A DNA stretch of 45,328 bases from Verrucomicrobiaceae bacterium UBA7681 (GCA_002482965.1 DLGZ01000080.1:232750-278077), one strand, 5' to 3'; positions 25,385 through 34,620 are shown, numbered from the stretch's first letter. Program-made: numbers and translations. The notes: a model not told the origin generated them from the letters alone.

Positions 25385-25987
25385 ATGAAATCTTGGTTGA
25401 TCACCGGCGGAGCAGGATGTGGCAAAAGTTCCATGGCAAGGTTGTTGATGGAGCAGCTTTCCTTGCCGCACCGTTTCTTTTCCGCCGATCAGATGGTGGG
25501 AGAGGTCATGAAGCTTGAATCAACGATTACGGGGCTTGTAGCCGCCTTTGGCATGCAGGTTCTGGTGAAACCAGGTGAGATCAACCGGCAATGGCTGCGT
25601 GACGTGGTTTTGCCGGATGCCGGTTTGCGCAAGAAACTGGAAAGCCTGCTGCACCCCCCGGTACTTGAGGCTCTTGAGCTGGCCCGTGGGGAGGCCGAAA
25701 AGGCAGGGGTGAATCTTTTCCTTGCGGAAGTCCCCCTCCACTATGAGATTGGCGGTACAGTTTCAGCAGACTTCGTCATCGTGGTGGCTTCCAGCCGGTC
25801 GGTGCAAGTCAGGCGGATGATGGAAACCCGGGGACTCGACGAACAGACCGTTCACAAGTTCCTGGAGGCCCAATGGCCCATCGAAGCCAAGGTTGAAAGA
25901 GCAGATGCCGTCATTTGGAATGATGGTTCTCTGACCTCTCTTGAAGCCCAGGTGCTGACGCTGGCAAGTCCACTCTTGCAAGCATGA
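25385..25987 (+). CDS. coaE: Dephospho-CoA kinase
   Basis: A 200-residue dephospho-CoA kinase, which phosphorylates dephospho-CoA in the last step of coenzyme A synthesis in the cytoplasm. The P-loop GGAGCGKSS is at residues 8-16. Further family motifs are LLHPPV, LFLAEVPLHYEIG (canonical DIPLLFE region, with Glu in place of the usual Asp), FVIVVASS, QVRRMMETRGL and ADAVIWNDGSL. The length is typical. I place the start at ATG 25385, since the longer GTG form at 25331 begins inside the terminator of the upstream gene and adds 18 unrelated residues. The stop overlaps the rho start in ATGA, which suggests translational coupling. Confidence 0.93.
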   Translation: MKSWLITGGAGCGKSSMARLLMEQLSLPHRFFSADQMVGEVMKLESTITGLVAAFGMQVLVKPGEINRQWLRDVVLPDAGLRKKLESLLHPPVLEALELARGEAEKAGVNLFLAEVPLHYEIGGTVSADFVIVVASSRSVQVRRMMETRGLDEQTVHKFLEAQWPIEAKVERADAVIWNDGSLTSLEAQVLTLASPLLQA

Positions 25988-27450
25988 ACGACCCATCTAC
26001 CGAATCACCCGCCACGGTTGCGGCCCCCCCCGCCGCCCCAGTGTCGGAATCCCTCCCTGTGACCACTCCTCCCTTGGAGAATCACGAGCAGCAGCCCGAA
26101 GGCACAGCGCCCGCTCAAGCTCCTGCCAATCCTGTTGAACAGCCAGCTGAACCGCAGAGGACGGACATCGCACAATCGCCATTTCCAGAGGAGATCTCCA
26201 TCAATGATCTGCAGAACTCCTCGCTCGCAGAGTTGCTGGAACTCGCGGAAAAGGTGGGTTTCCGCCTGAATGCGAGCCGCACGAAGCATCAGCTTATTTA
26301 CGATCTGTGTTCGTGGATGGCGGAGCACAAAACGCGCCTCAAGGTGGAAGGAGTGCTGGAAATCGGGATGGATAACTACGGGCTGATCCGCTATCCGAAG
26401 TACAGCTTCATGCCCTTGCCCGAGGATGTCTTCGTGCCTTTGTTCCTGGTCAGGAAATTCAATCTGCGTCCCAGCCAAAGAATTGCAGGGATTGCCAAGG
26501 CACCCAAGGACCGGGACAAATATCTGGCGATCGACCGCATCACGGAAGTCGAGGGTATTACGATCGACAAATGGGAGACCCCCACGGACTTCGACAAGCT
26601 CACGGCGACCTTTCCCAACAAGCGCATCATTCTTGAAACGGCGAAGCCTTGCGCGGTCAGTTCCCGAATTCTGGACATCATTGCACCGCTGGGCAAAGGC
26701 CAGCGTGGTCTGATCTGCGCGCCGCCGCGTTCGGGCAAGACGGTGATCCTGAAAGACATTGCCAAATCGATTTCGCAAAATCACAAGGAGATCACGCTTA
26801 TTGTGCTCCTGCTGGACGAGCGTCCTGAAGAAGTCACGGATTTCGAGGAAACGGTGCAGGGCTGCGAGATTTACAGCTCCACGTTTGATGAGAGTCCGAA
26901 GCGCCACAGCCAGGTGGCTGAGATCGTGCGTGAGCGCGCCTGCCGTCTGGTGGAGATGAAAAAGGACGTGGTCATCCTGCTGGACAGCATCACGCGTCTG
27001 GCACGCGGCTATAACTCTTCGCAAGGGAGCAAGGGTGGGGCCTACATGGCCGGGGGCGTCGGCACCAAGGCGCTGCAAAAGCCCAAGAAATTCTTCGGGG
27101 CCGCCCGCAATGTGGAAGAAGGCGGGAGCCTCACGATCATTGCCACCGCGCTCATTGAAACCGAGAGCCGAATGGATGAAGTGATCTTTGAAGAGTTCAA
27201 GGGCACTGGCAACATGGAGGCAACGCTTGATCGTGAGATTTCTGAGCGCCGGATTTATCCCGCGCTGCATATGCTCAAATCGGGTACCCGGCGTGATGAT
27301 CTGCTCTACCATCCTGACGAATTCCGGCGCATCACTCAGGTGCGCAAACAGCTTGCCGCTGTCCCCGCTGTTGAGGCTCTTGAGATGCTCATCCGCAACA
27401 TCAACCGCACGAGCAACAATGCGGAAATCCTCCTCATGGGACTGAAATGA
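25984..27450 (+). CDS. rho: Transcription termination factor Rho
   Basis: A 488-residue Rho helicase, which ends transcription as an RNA-driven hexameric ATPase. It begins with a Pro/Ala/Glu/Gln-rich extension (about residues 1-70), then the Rho N-domain (SLAELLELAEKVGF), the cold-shock-like RNA-binding domain (VEGVLEIGMDNYGLIRYPKY ... RKFNLRPSQRIAG) and the ATPase core. Walker A is APPRSGKT (about 246-253) and Walker B VVILLDSITRLARGYN. The Q/R-loop regions and EATLDREISERRIYPAL are intact. E. coli Rho has 419 residues; the extra length is the disordered start, common in this phylum. ATGA overlaps join it to coaE and rnd. Confidence 0.97.
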   Translation: MNDPSTESPATVAAPPAAPVSESLPVTTPPLENHEQQPEGTAPAQAPANPVEQPAEPQRTDIAQSPFPEEISINDLQNSSLAELLELAEKVGFRLNASRTKHQLIYDLCSWMAEHKTRLKVEGVLEIGMDNYGLIRYPKYSFMPLPEDVFVPLFLVRKFNLRPSQRIAGIAKAPKDRDKYLAIDRITEVEGITIDKWETPTDFDKLTATFPNKRIILETAKPCAVSSRILDIIAPLGKGQRGLICAPPRSGKTVILKDIAKSISQNHKEITLIVLLLDERPEEVTDFEETVQGCEIYSSTFDESPKRHSQVAEIVRERACRLVEMKKDVVILLDSITRLARGYNSSQGSKGGAYMAGGVGTKALQKPKKFFGAARNVEEGGSLTIIATALIETESRMDEVIFEEFKGTGNMEATLDREISERRIYPALHMLKSGTRRDDLLYHPDEFRRITQVRKQLAAVPAVEALEMLIRNINRTSNNAEILLMGLK

Positions 27451-28583
27451 ACGAGGAAGGAACCACCCCGAAGGACTACGAGTTCATCGACACTCCAGAG
27501 CATCTCGACCAATGGGTCGGGGAGATGCGAACCTGGCTGGCGGAAAGCCCGGACAAGCGCTGCTGCCTGGACACCGAGGCGGACAGCCTGCACCACTATC
27601 ACGAAAAGCTTTGCCTTCTGCAGGTGAACTGCGCGGGGCGCTATGCCTTGGTGGATCCGCTGGCGATTTCAGATGTTTCGCCGTTGCTGGAGTTGCTGGA
27701 TGCCCATGAGCTTTGGTTTCATGGAGCTGACTATGACCTGACGATGCTGCGGCGGACCTATGACTGGAATCCGCGCGTGATTCGCGACACGCAGATCGCT
27801 GCGCGTCTGCTGGGCGCACGCCAGTTTGGCCTTGCGGCACTGGTGAAAAACGCCTTCGACCTGGATCTTTGCAAGGCGTCCCAAAAGGCTGATTGGAGCC
27901 GCCGCCCGCTGCCGCCGAACATGCTGTCGTATGCGGTGGATGATGTGCGCTATCTGCTGCCCATCGCCGAGAAATTTGTGGCCGACCTCAAGCTGAAAGG
28001 GCGGGAGGAATGGTTTCATGAAAGCTGCCTTTCTTTGCAGGAAGATGTCGCCGCCCGTGACAAAGTGGCGCGTGAAGACCCATGGCGTGTGCAGGGCTGT
28101 GGCCGGCTGCACCCCCGAGGGCTGGCTATTCTGAAAGGCATGTGGGACTGGCGTGAAGGCATCGCGAAAGAGCGTGACACGCCCTGTTTCAAGATCATGT
28201 CGAACAAGCAGATGGTGGCCTACGCTGAGCAGTTTGAAGCTGGTCAGCCACTGAATCCGCCGAACGGCTGGCGTCCGCGCTGGAAGAAGGAGTTCTTTGA
28301 CATTGTGGCTGCCATTATGGCATCCACTGCAGCTGACTGGCCGCAGCGGGCCAAGAAGACCAAGGGACGCCTCAGTGATACGCAGCGGGATCAGATCGAC
28401 AAGCTGTGTGCGCATCGCGAACAAGTGGCGCTGGGGCTTGAGATTGAGCCCTCGCTGCTCGGATCACGTGCCACCATCGAGGAACTCGTCGTTGACGGCA
28501 ATCCATCCAGTCATCTGATGAACTGGCAGCACGATCTGATGGCAGGTGGCTTGGAGCAAGTGCTGCAGCCAGCGGCAGAGTAA
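27447..28583 (+). CDS. rnd: Ribonuclease D
   Basis: A 378-residue DEDDy 3'-5' exoribonuclease, which trims tRNA and other stable RNA 3' ends. Exo I is LDTEAD (Asp42, Glu44), Exo II is HGADYDLTML (Asp97) and Exo III is YAVDD (Tyr162, Asp166), so the catalytic residues are complete. The C-terminal part has one clear HRDC domain (about 210-285) and a second, weaker helical region, as in E. coli RNase D (375 residues). It overlaps rho by ATGA and ends 14 bases from the convergent ModA-like gene, so the coaE-rho-rnd transcript must end at or beyond that point. Confidence 0.93.
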   Translation: MNEEGTTPKDYEFIDTPEHLDQWVGEMRTWLAESPDKRCCLDTEADSLHHYHEKLCLLQVNCAGRYALVDPLAISDVSPLLELLDAHELWFHGADYDLTMLRRTYDWNPRVIRDTQIAARLLGARQFGLAALVKNAFDLDLCKASQKADWSRRPLPPNMLSYAVDDVRYLLPIAEKFVADLKLKGREEWFHESCLSLQEDVAARDKVAREDPWRVQGCGRLHPRGLAILKGMWDWREGIAKERDTPCFKIMSNKQMVAYAEQFEAGQPLNPPNGWRPRWKKEFFDIVAAIMASTAADWPQRAKKTKGRLSDTQRDQIDKLCAHREQVALGLEIEPSLLGSRATIEELVVDGNPSSHLMNWQHDLMAGGLEQVLQPAAE

Positions 28584-28597
28584 GCTCCTTGGCGAGG

Positions 28598-30124
28598 CTA
28601 CTTTTGCTTCAACCAGTCTGGAATCACGAGGTCCACGCTCTTGACGGGAGCGGTGTCGCCTTTCCAGACAAAGCCGGCATCTTCGAAACTCGTGCGGTGC
28701 TCGCGCAGAAAGGCGAGGAGGCGGTGTCCCATCTGCTGATTGGGTGAATCATGCCGCACGGCGAAGGGCTGCACCGCCTTGGACTTGTCGGCAGGCAGGG
28801 GGACGGCATCGAAGTGGGCTTTGTCGTTGTTGATGTTGATGCCATAGACCACGGCGGCGTCGAGTGAGCCGGTGCGCATCTGATTGACGAGGAAATCTGC
28901 GGTGGGCACCTGGGATGAAGCGTTCTTGCTGACGCTCTCCCAGAGATTCATGGATTTCAGCATGGAGCGCGTCAGGTAGCCGATGGTGGACTGCTCCGCA
29001 TTGCAGATGCCGACACGGAGACCGGGGCGCGCGAGATCTGCGAGTGTGTGGATGTCCTTGGGGTTGCCCTTGGGCACGGCGATCACGATTTCCGCCTCGG
29101 TGAGGAGGATGGCTTCGGGAAACTGCTCCGCCACCGGCGGCACGAAGCAAACATCGCAGGCGTAATACACGTCTGGGAATTTGGGATTGCTGCTATCTCC
29201 CATGGTCTTCATGGAAGCGCAGAGAATGCCGCAGCCATTGAACACCGTGGTCATCGTGATGCCTTCATGGGTGGCGAACTGCTGCAGGAGTTTTTCGATG
29301 GCCGGGCGGTTCACCCCGCCGCTGTAGATGATCAGATCAGGGCGTGCGGCCCACTGGTCTCCCGGCACGGCATTGAAGCCATGCTTTTGAAAAATGGCCC
29401 CGCCTTTTTCAGGTGCGGTGAGGTAGCGGGCAAAGCGCAGCGCCTCGGCCGGTTGCTGGCAGGATGACAGCACGGCTGCGGTGGCGTGTTCCGTATGCTT
29501 TGCGAGTTCGGGTAGCAGCACGCTCTCCAGGCCTTTGAACTGTGGCACGACGGAGTCCCAAACGATGGCGGCATCGACGGCACCCAGCGAGAGATCGGCG
29601 GCGATTTCAGTCACGGTGGGCTTCATCACGGCGGCTTTTGCGGCGAGCGCATCCCACTCGCTGCCGAGGAGCTTTTTCACCACGCGGCCGATGCTTGCGG
29701 CACCGGGATTTGCCAGGGCCAGTTTGATTGCGGGGTTCTTGAGGGCCGCGAGGCTGTCGATGTGTTTGGGGTTGCCTTTGGCGACTGCCAGCACGGGCTG
29801 CTGATTCACGAGGGGAAACTCCTCGCGAGTGACATCGAGCTTTTTGGCATCTGCCAGGGCGCCGTCATCGGCGGCGATGAAAAGATCGCCCTGCTTGGTG
29901 ATCTTGATCTGGCTGAGCAGTGTGCCGGTGCCGCCGTATTGGAGGCGGACTTCCGTGCCAGTTTCCTTTTGATATGCGGTGGCGATCTCCTCAATCGGCT
30001 TCTTCAGGCCAGCCGCGCAAAAGACCGTCAGCGGTGCGGAGGTGCCCCTGGCGGGTTTCAATGCCACCCAGGCGGCACCGGCGGCGGCTCCGAGGCAGAG
30101 GACGATGATCAGTTTCTTCAGCAT
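28598..30124 (-). CDS. Tandem ModA-like substrate-binding protein
   Basis: A 508-residue protein with an N-terminal signal/anchor (about residues 4-22) and two ModA-like binding domains in tandem (about 30-262 and 263-480). The halves align: YGGTGTL (63-69) with FNGCGIL (295-301), DLFIAADDG (80-88) with DVYYACDVC (318-326), AKGNPKHI with PKGNPKDI, and GAVDAAIVWD with GSLDAAVVYG. The second half has Cys298, Cys302, Cys323 and Cys326 in loops that in ModA hold the oxyanion. No modB or modC is adjacent. It lies 40 bases downstream of the DUF1501 gene on the same strand and may be cotranscribed. An oxyanion-binding role is likely for the first half; the ligand of the second is unknown. Confidence 0.82.
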   Translation of the reverse strand: MLKKLIIVLCLGAAAGAAWVALKPARGTSAPLTVFCAAGLKKPIEEIATAYQKETGTEVRLQYGGTGTLLSQIKITKQGDLFIAADDGALADAKKLDVTREEFPLVNQQPVLAVAKGNPKHIDSLAALKNPAIKLALANPGAASIGRVVKKLLGSEWDALAAKAAVMKPTVTEIAADLSLGAVDAAIVWDSVVPQFKGLESVLLPELAKHTEHATAAVLSSCQQPAEALRFARYLTAPEKGGAIFQKHGFNAVPGDQWAARPDLIIYSGGVNRPAIEKLLQQFATHEGITMTTVFNGCGILCASMKTMGDSSNPKFPDVYYACDVCFVPPVAEQFPEAILLTEAEIVIAVPKGNPKDIHTLADLARPGLRVGICNAEQSTIGYLTRSMLKSMNLWESVSKNASSQVPTADFLVNQMRTGSLDAAVVYGININNDKAHFDAVPLPADKSKAVQPFAVRHDSPNQQMGHRLLAFLREHRTSFEDAGFVWKGDTAPVKSVDLVIPDWLKQK

Positions 30125-30164
30125 TTAGGGTGAACGTGCCAGAAAGGGCGCATCGCTCAAAATG

Positions 30165-31589
30165 TTATGCGATCAATTTCTCGATGACCTGGCCACCGAA
30201 CTGGCTGAGCTGTTTGAAGCGGCCTGCGTGGTAGAAGGTGAGCTTGTTGTCGCTGAGGCCGAGCAGGCGCAATAGAGTGACATGCAGATCGCGGACGTGA
30301 TGCACGTCTTCGACGGCCTCCATGCCGCGATCATCGGTGCTGCCGATGATGTGTCCGGCCTTCACGCCGCCGCCGGCGAGCCAGACTGTCATGGCTTTTG
30401 GATTGTGATCACGGCCATAGGCGGTGCCGCCGCGTACGCCGTTGTCGGGTGTGCGGCCAAATTCGCCGCACCAGACGATGAGGGTGTCATCCAGCAGGCC
30501 GCGCTGTTTGAGGTCTTTGATGAGCGCGGCGATGGGCTGGTCGACTTGATGGATGAGGTTGCCGTGGGCGCGCTCGATGTAGTCGTGGCTGTCCCAGGTG
30601 CCAGCGTAGAGCTGCACGAAGCGGACGCCTTTTTCCACGAGCTTGCGTGCGAGGAGGCACTTGCGGCCGAAGGCGTCGGTGGCATCGCTGCCGATGCCGT
30701 ACATGGCTTTGGTCTTTTCGTCTTCCTTGCTGAGGTCCAGCGTCTCGGGGACCTGGGTCTGCATGCGGAAGGCGAGCTCGTAATTGTGCATGCGTGCGCG
30801 CAGTTCATCGTGCCAAGGGTGGGCTTCGGCGTGGCGTGTGTTTAGCTGGGCGAGGAGATCGAGGTTCGCGCGCTGATGATCTGCGGAGATGCCGGGTGGT
30901 GGCTGCAGATCGAGAATGGGGGGGCCTTTGGGACGCAGCGGGGTGCCTTGAAATTGCGCGGGGAGGTAGCCGTTGCTCCAATTGGCGCTGCCGCCTTGGG
31001 GGTAGCTGATCTCGGGCAGGACCATGAAGCCGGGCAGATCTTGATTCACGGAGCCGAGGCCGTAGGTGACCCATGCGCCGAGGGCGGGGTCTCCGCCGAA
31101 GCGGTTGCCGCAGTTCATCTGATACATGGCGGTGGGATGATTGACGGAATCCACCTGGCAGCCGCGGAAGAAGCAGAGTTCATCCGCGACGCCTGAGAGG
31201 TGCTGCCAGGGCTCGCTCATCCATGCGCCGCTCTGGCCATGCTGGGCGAACTTGAAGGGCGACTTCACGTAGTAGCGCTTGCCGCTTTCCATGGCGGACT
31301 TCTGCTTTCCTTCACGGGTGAACTCCTTGAGGTGGAGCTTATCGAGGACGGGTTTTGGATCGAAGGTGTCGATGTGGGAGGGGCCGCCTTCCATCATGAG
31401 GAAGATGCAGTTTTTGGCCTTGGCGGGAATCTGCTGGGTCTTGGGTGCGAGGGGGCTGGGTTGTTCTGCGGCGAGGATGGAAGTGAGGGCTACGCTGCCG
31501 AGGGAGGTGCCGAGGCCGTAGATGAACTCACGGCGCGTGGGCGCATGGAGAGTGCGAGAACCGGCGCATGGGAAGAAGGACGTGCTCAT
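30165..31589 (-). CDS. DUF1501 protein (Tat-exported, sulfatase-like fold)
   Basis: A 474-residue DUF1501 protein, a family related to sulfatase/alkaline-phosphatase folds and abundant in Planctomycetota and Verrucomicrobiota. A twin-arginine-type start is present (TRREFIYGLGTSLGSVALTS, about residues 17-37). The family segments FLMMEGGPSHIDTFDPKP, VNHPTAMYQMNCGNRFGGDP, KGVRFVQLYAGTWDSHDY, DTLIVWCGEFGRTPDNG and GRDHNPKAMTVWLAGGGVK are intact. It should act in the periplasm. The start is 3 bases after the PSD1 gene, the usual pairing; the two are thought to work on a common, still unidentified substrate. Confidence 0.93.
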   Translation of the reverse strand: MSTSFFPCAGSRTLHAPTRREFIYGLGTSLGSVALTSILAAEQPSPLAPKTQQIPAKAKNCIFLMMEGGPSHIDTFDPKPVLDKLHLKEFTREGKQKSAMESGKRYYVKSPFKFAQHGQSGAWMSEPWQHLSGVADELCFFRGCQVDSVNHPTAMYQMNCGNRFGGDPALGAWVTYGLGSVNQDLPGFMVLPEISYPQGGSANWSNGYLPAQFQGTPLRPKGPPILDLQPPPGISADHQRANLDLLAQLNTRHAEAHPWHDELRARMHNYELAFRMQTQVPETLDLSKEDEKTKAMYGIGSDATDAFGRKCLLARKLVEKGVRFVQLYAGTWDSHDYIERAHGNLIHQVDQPIAALIKDLKQRGLLDDTLIVWCGEFGRTPDNGVRGGTAYGRDHNPKAMTVWLAGGGVKAGHIIGSTDDRGMEAVEDVHHVRDLHVTLLRLLGLSDNKLTFYHAGRFKQLSQFGGQVIEKLIA

Positions 31590-31592
31590 GGC

Positions 31593-34406
31593 TCAGTAGA
31601 GGTAGACGAATTCGTTGGAGTTCAGCAGGGCGAGGCAGACGTCTGCGAGGGCGCGTGTTTTTGCATCGACGTCGGCGGGTTGGAGATCGGGAATGAAATC
31701 GGCGTAGCCGGGGAGTTTTTCGTGGAAGGTGAATTTCTCACCGGTGTTTTCCTCCACGGCGTCACGTTTTACGGTGAGTGGGAGATGAGGTTGTTTGAAG
31801 GCGGTGGTGGCCTGTTTGGCTACCATAAGATGCCAGTGCGTGGTGCAGGCGGTTTTTTCAGCGGCGGATGGTGGGCGGCCGTAGGTGAGCTGGAACAGGC
31901 GAGTGATGATATCTGCTGGCTTTTCCTGGAGCACACGATTTGCCAGCGCGAGTGCGCGATCATAGGTGGGCTGGCCGTTGAAGAGGCTGAAGACCTGGGG
32001 GGTGATGGTGGAGACCTCACGCGCTTCGCAGGAGAAGTCGGGGCCGGGTTCGTTGAAGACTTCCATGAAGGGATCGCGCACGCCGCGTATTTTTAACGCA
32101 TACAAGCTGCGGCGGTGGCGCTGGGCGGGCGTGGCATTGGGCACCCAGGCGGAGGCGAAGGTGCCCATGACCTGGCGGGGCTGCATGGCAACTTCGATGT
32201 TGATCTCGGGGCGGTTCGGAATGCCACCGAGTGTGGGGTTTAACTCGCCGGTGATGCTGAGCATGGCATCGCGCATTTCTTCGGCCATGAGGCGGCGGGG
32301 GTTGAAGACGGCGTAGGATTTTTCGGCTTCTTCGTGGCTCACTTCTGTTTTGATTTCGGAACTGCGCTGATAGGCGGCGCTGGTCATGATGAGGCGGTGC
32401 ATCTCTTTGATGGACCAGTTCTTATCCACCAGCGTGGCGGCGAGCCAGTCGAGGAGTTCGGGATGGGTGGGCTTTTTGCCGGTGCTGCCGAAGTTGTTGG
32501 GATTGCCAGCGATGGCCTGACCGAAGTGCCAGAGCCAGAGGCGGTTGACGATGGCGCGTGTGGTGAGTGGGTTGTGCGCGTTGGCGATCCAGTTGGCCAG
32601 CGCGGTGCGGCGGCCTTCGATGGCGTCGGGAAACTCGACGCTGCCGAGAACGGAAAGGACGCCGGGTTTCACGGGTTGAGTCGGTGAAAAGGGATCGCCG
32701 CCGCCGAGAATGGCGGTTTGCTCCAGTTCGCCCATGGTCATGCGGTCCTGCGGCATGCGGATCGGCTGGTATATGCTGGTGACCTGTGGTGTGCGTCCGT
32801 CATAGACGCTGAAGGCGAAGGGTTCGTAGCGTTCCAGCTCCCACTTCAGGCGTTCGAGGCCTTTGCGTGCGACGCGTTCGTTGCCGAAGTCTTCGGGTTC
32901 GAAGCCGACGAGCTTCGGGGGATATTGATCTTCGGGCAGATTTTGTTTCTGGATGGCGGAGCGCGCGGTTTCAAAGACGCCGGTGAAACTGCGGCCCTTC
33001 TTCATTTTGCCGCCGTTTGCGATGAAGGCGCGGGCGGAGGCCACGGCTTTGTCCCAGGCGCTGCGGTCGAGTTTCTTTTCGGCGTACCATTTCTCTGCGT
33101 TGGCGAGCATCTTGTCGTCAAGACGGGCGAGCATCGTTATGTGCTCGATGCGGCGTGTTTCCAGGTATTTGCTTTCATCGAAACCGGTCGTGTTTTCCTG
33201 CGGCAGAAAGGGGGCGGGGCGTTCGGCGAGCTGGGTGGTGCTGAAGCATGCCTGCATGGAGTAATAATCATGCGTGGGAACGGGGTCGAACTTGTGATCG
33301 TGGCAGCGGGCGCACTGCAGCGAATGGGCGAGGAAGGTTTCGCCGACGCTGTTTGTCACATCGTCGAGAAAGCGCTGACGTGCGACTTTGGCGACTTCCA
33401 TGCCTGTTAGTTCCCAGGGGCCCATGCGGAGGAAGCCGGTGGCGATGAGTGTTTCAGGATTGTTGGGCTGCATCTCATCTCCGGCGATCTGCTCCTTGAT
33501 GAACTGGTCGTAGGGTTTGTCGGCATTGAAGCTGCGCACGACGTAGTCGCGGTAGCGCCAGGCGTTGCCGCGCTCGTAGTCGTTGGCGAAGCCGCTGCTG
33601 TCGGCGTAGCGCGTGACGTCGAGCCAGTGGCGGGCCATGCGCTCGCCGTAGTGGGGGGAGGCGAGGAGGCGGTTGACTAGATGCTGGATGCTGGTGGCTT
33701 GATCCTGGATGAACTCCTTTTCGAAGGCTGCGATTTCTTCGGGGGTGGGTGGGAGGCCGGTGAGGTCGAAGGTGGCGCGGCGGATGAAGGTGAGGGAGTC
33801 GGCTGGAGGGGAGGGATGCATGCCTTCGGGCATGTGCAGGGCGATGAGTTCGTCGATTGGGTTGGGGCCTTTTACCGTTGGCTTTTTTACGGGTTGATAG
33901 GCCCAGAGGCCTTCGGGTTTGTAGCGGCGGTTGGCCCATTCGGGGGAGAGTGCGCCGGTTGTTTTGACGGTGATGCCGTCTTCGGTACTCCATTTTTCGG
34001 CATTGGCTTTTGCTATGGTGTTTCGTTTCGATTCATCTGGCCATGGCGAACCGGCAGTGATCCATGTTTTGATCCACAGCAACTGCTCCGCGTAGAGCTT
34101 GTCGGCTTCCTTGGGGGGCATGGGTTCCCAGTCGGGTTCGTGCTGACGGGTGGAGGCGAGGTAGAGGGGGCTTTGCTCAGGCTTGCCGGGAACGATGGAT
34201 TTTGTTTCGCTGTCGCCGCCTTTGAGGGTGCTCTCCAGAGTGCGCATGTCGAAGCCGCCTTTGATTTTCTGCTCGTCGTTGCCGTGGCAGGCGAGGCACT
34301 TTTCCTGAAAGAGCGGCCACACGCGGCGCACGAAGAGTGCTTCGGCGTCCTCGGCATGAAGCGAGGAGGCAAGCACAAGGGAGGAAAGGGCAATGAGGCG
34401 TGTCAT
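31593..34406 (-). CDS. PSD1 / DUF1549-DUF1553 cytochrome-type protein (copy 1)
   Basis: A 937-residue protein of the PSCyt1-PSCyt2(DUF1549)-PSD1(DUF1553) family. Starting at 34406 gives the signal peptide MTRLIALSSLVLASSLHA; the frame is open for 36 more codons upstream without signal character. A haem-binding CLACH (Cys37-Cys40-His41) lies in the N-terminal planctomycete cytochrome domain. A second CARCHDHKFDPVPTHDYYSM lies within DUF1549, and DUF1553 occupies the C-terminal third (NRLWLWHFGQAI, PTHPELLDWLA, RRLMAEEMRDAML). It is exported and probably redox-active, and pairs with the DUF1501 gene 3 bases downstream. Residues about 228-243 (FIQDQATSIQHLVNRL) match a repeat-like DNA stretch. 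Confidence 0.93.
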   Translation of the reverse strand: MTRLIALSSLVLASSLHAEDAEALFVRRVWPLFQEKCLACHGNDEQKIKGGFDMRTLESTLKGGDSETKSIVPGKPEQSPLYLASTRQHEPDWEPMPPKEADKLYAEQLLWIKTWITAGSPWPDESKRNTIAKANAEKWSTEDGITVKTTGALSPEWANRRYKPEGLWAYQPVKKPTVKGPNPIDELIALHMPEGMHPSPPADSLTFIRRATFDLTGLPPTPEEIAAFEKEFIQDQATSIQHLVNRLLASPHYGERMARHWLDVTRYADSSGFANDYERGNAWRYRDYVVRSFNADKPYDQFIKEQIAGDEMQPNNPETLIATGFLRMGPWELTGMEVAKVARQRFLDDVTNSVGETFLAHSLQCARCHDHKFDPVPTHDYYSMQACFSTTQLAERPAPFLPQENTTGFDESKYLETRRIEHITMLARLDDKMLANAEKWYAEKKLDRSAWDKAVASARAFIANGGKMKKGRSFTGVFETARSAIQKQNLPEDQYPPKLVGFEPEDFGNERVARKGLERLKWELERYEPFAFSVYDGRTPQVTSIYQPIRMPQDRMTMGELEQTAILGGGDPFSPTQPVKPGVLSVLGSVEFPDAIEGRRTALANWIANAHNPLTTRAIVNRLWLWHFGQAIAGNPNNFGSTGKKPTHPELLDWLAATLVDKNWSIKEMHRLIMTSAAYQRSSEIKTEVSHEEAEKSYAVFNPRRLMAEEMRDAMLSITGELNPTLGGIPNRPEINIEVAMQPRQVMGTFASAWVPNATPAQRHRRSLYALKIRGVRDPFMEVFNEPGPDFSCEAREVSTITPQVFSLFNGQPTYDRALALANRVLQEKPADIITRLFQLTYGRPPSAAEKTACTTHWHLMVAKQATTAFKQPHLPLTVKRDAVEENTGEKFTFHEKLPGYADFIPDLQPADVDAKTRALADVCLALLNSNEFVYLY
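33677..33721. repeat. GATGCTGGAT-type repeat inside PSD1 copy 1
   Basis: CTAGATGCTGGATGCTGG followed by GCTTGATCCTGGATGAAC is a near-tandem decamer array within the coding region. It encodes the segment IQDQATSIQHL. The same array lies at the equivalent place of PSD1 copy 2 (43257-43300). Confidence 0.5.
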
Positions 34407-34620
34407 ACGGTGCACAGGGAACGGAGCAGAAGTGTTCTCCTTACCTTCCCGTGTTTTGACGCCGCAGTGCCAAATTTTCCGATGTTGATTTGAGCGGTCA
34501 GGCTGGAATGGCATCCGCAGTTAAGGCGGGTGATCGTGAATTTTTGGAGCTGGCGGTACGCTTTGAGTGCGGCGGGGCTCAAGGCAGACGCTGCTGGTGG
34601 GCGTAATCTATGGCGGCGTG

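Noticed and set aside
26005..27312. 435-codon minus-strand ORF opposite rho
   Set aside because: Rho is unmistakable on the plus strand, and the antisense frame shows no family motif.
28598..30124. Molybdate ABC transporter operon
   Set aside because: No modB or modC lies on either side; only the binding protein is present and it is a tandem form with unusual cysteines.
31200..34493. Several 200-300-codon plus-strand ORFs opposite PSD1 copy 1 and DUF1501
   Set aside because: Gly/Phe/Ala/Glu-rich shadow translations with no motifs; PSD1 and DUF1501 are complete on the minus strand.
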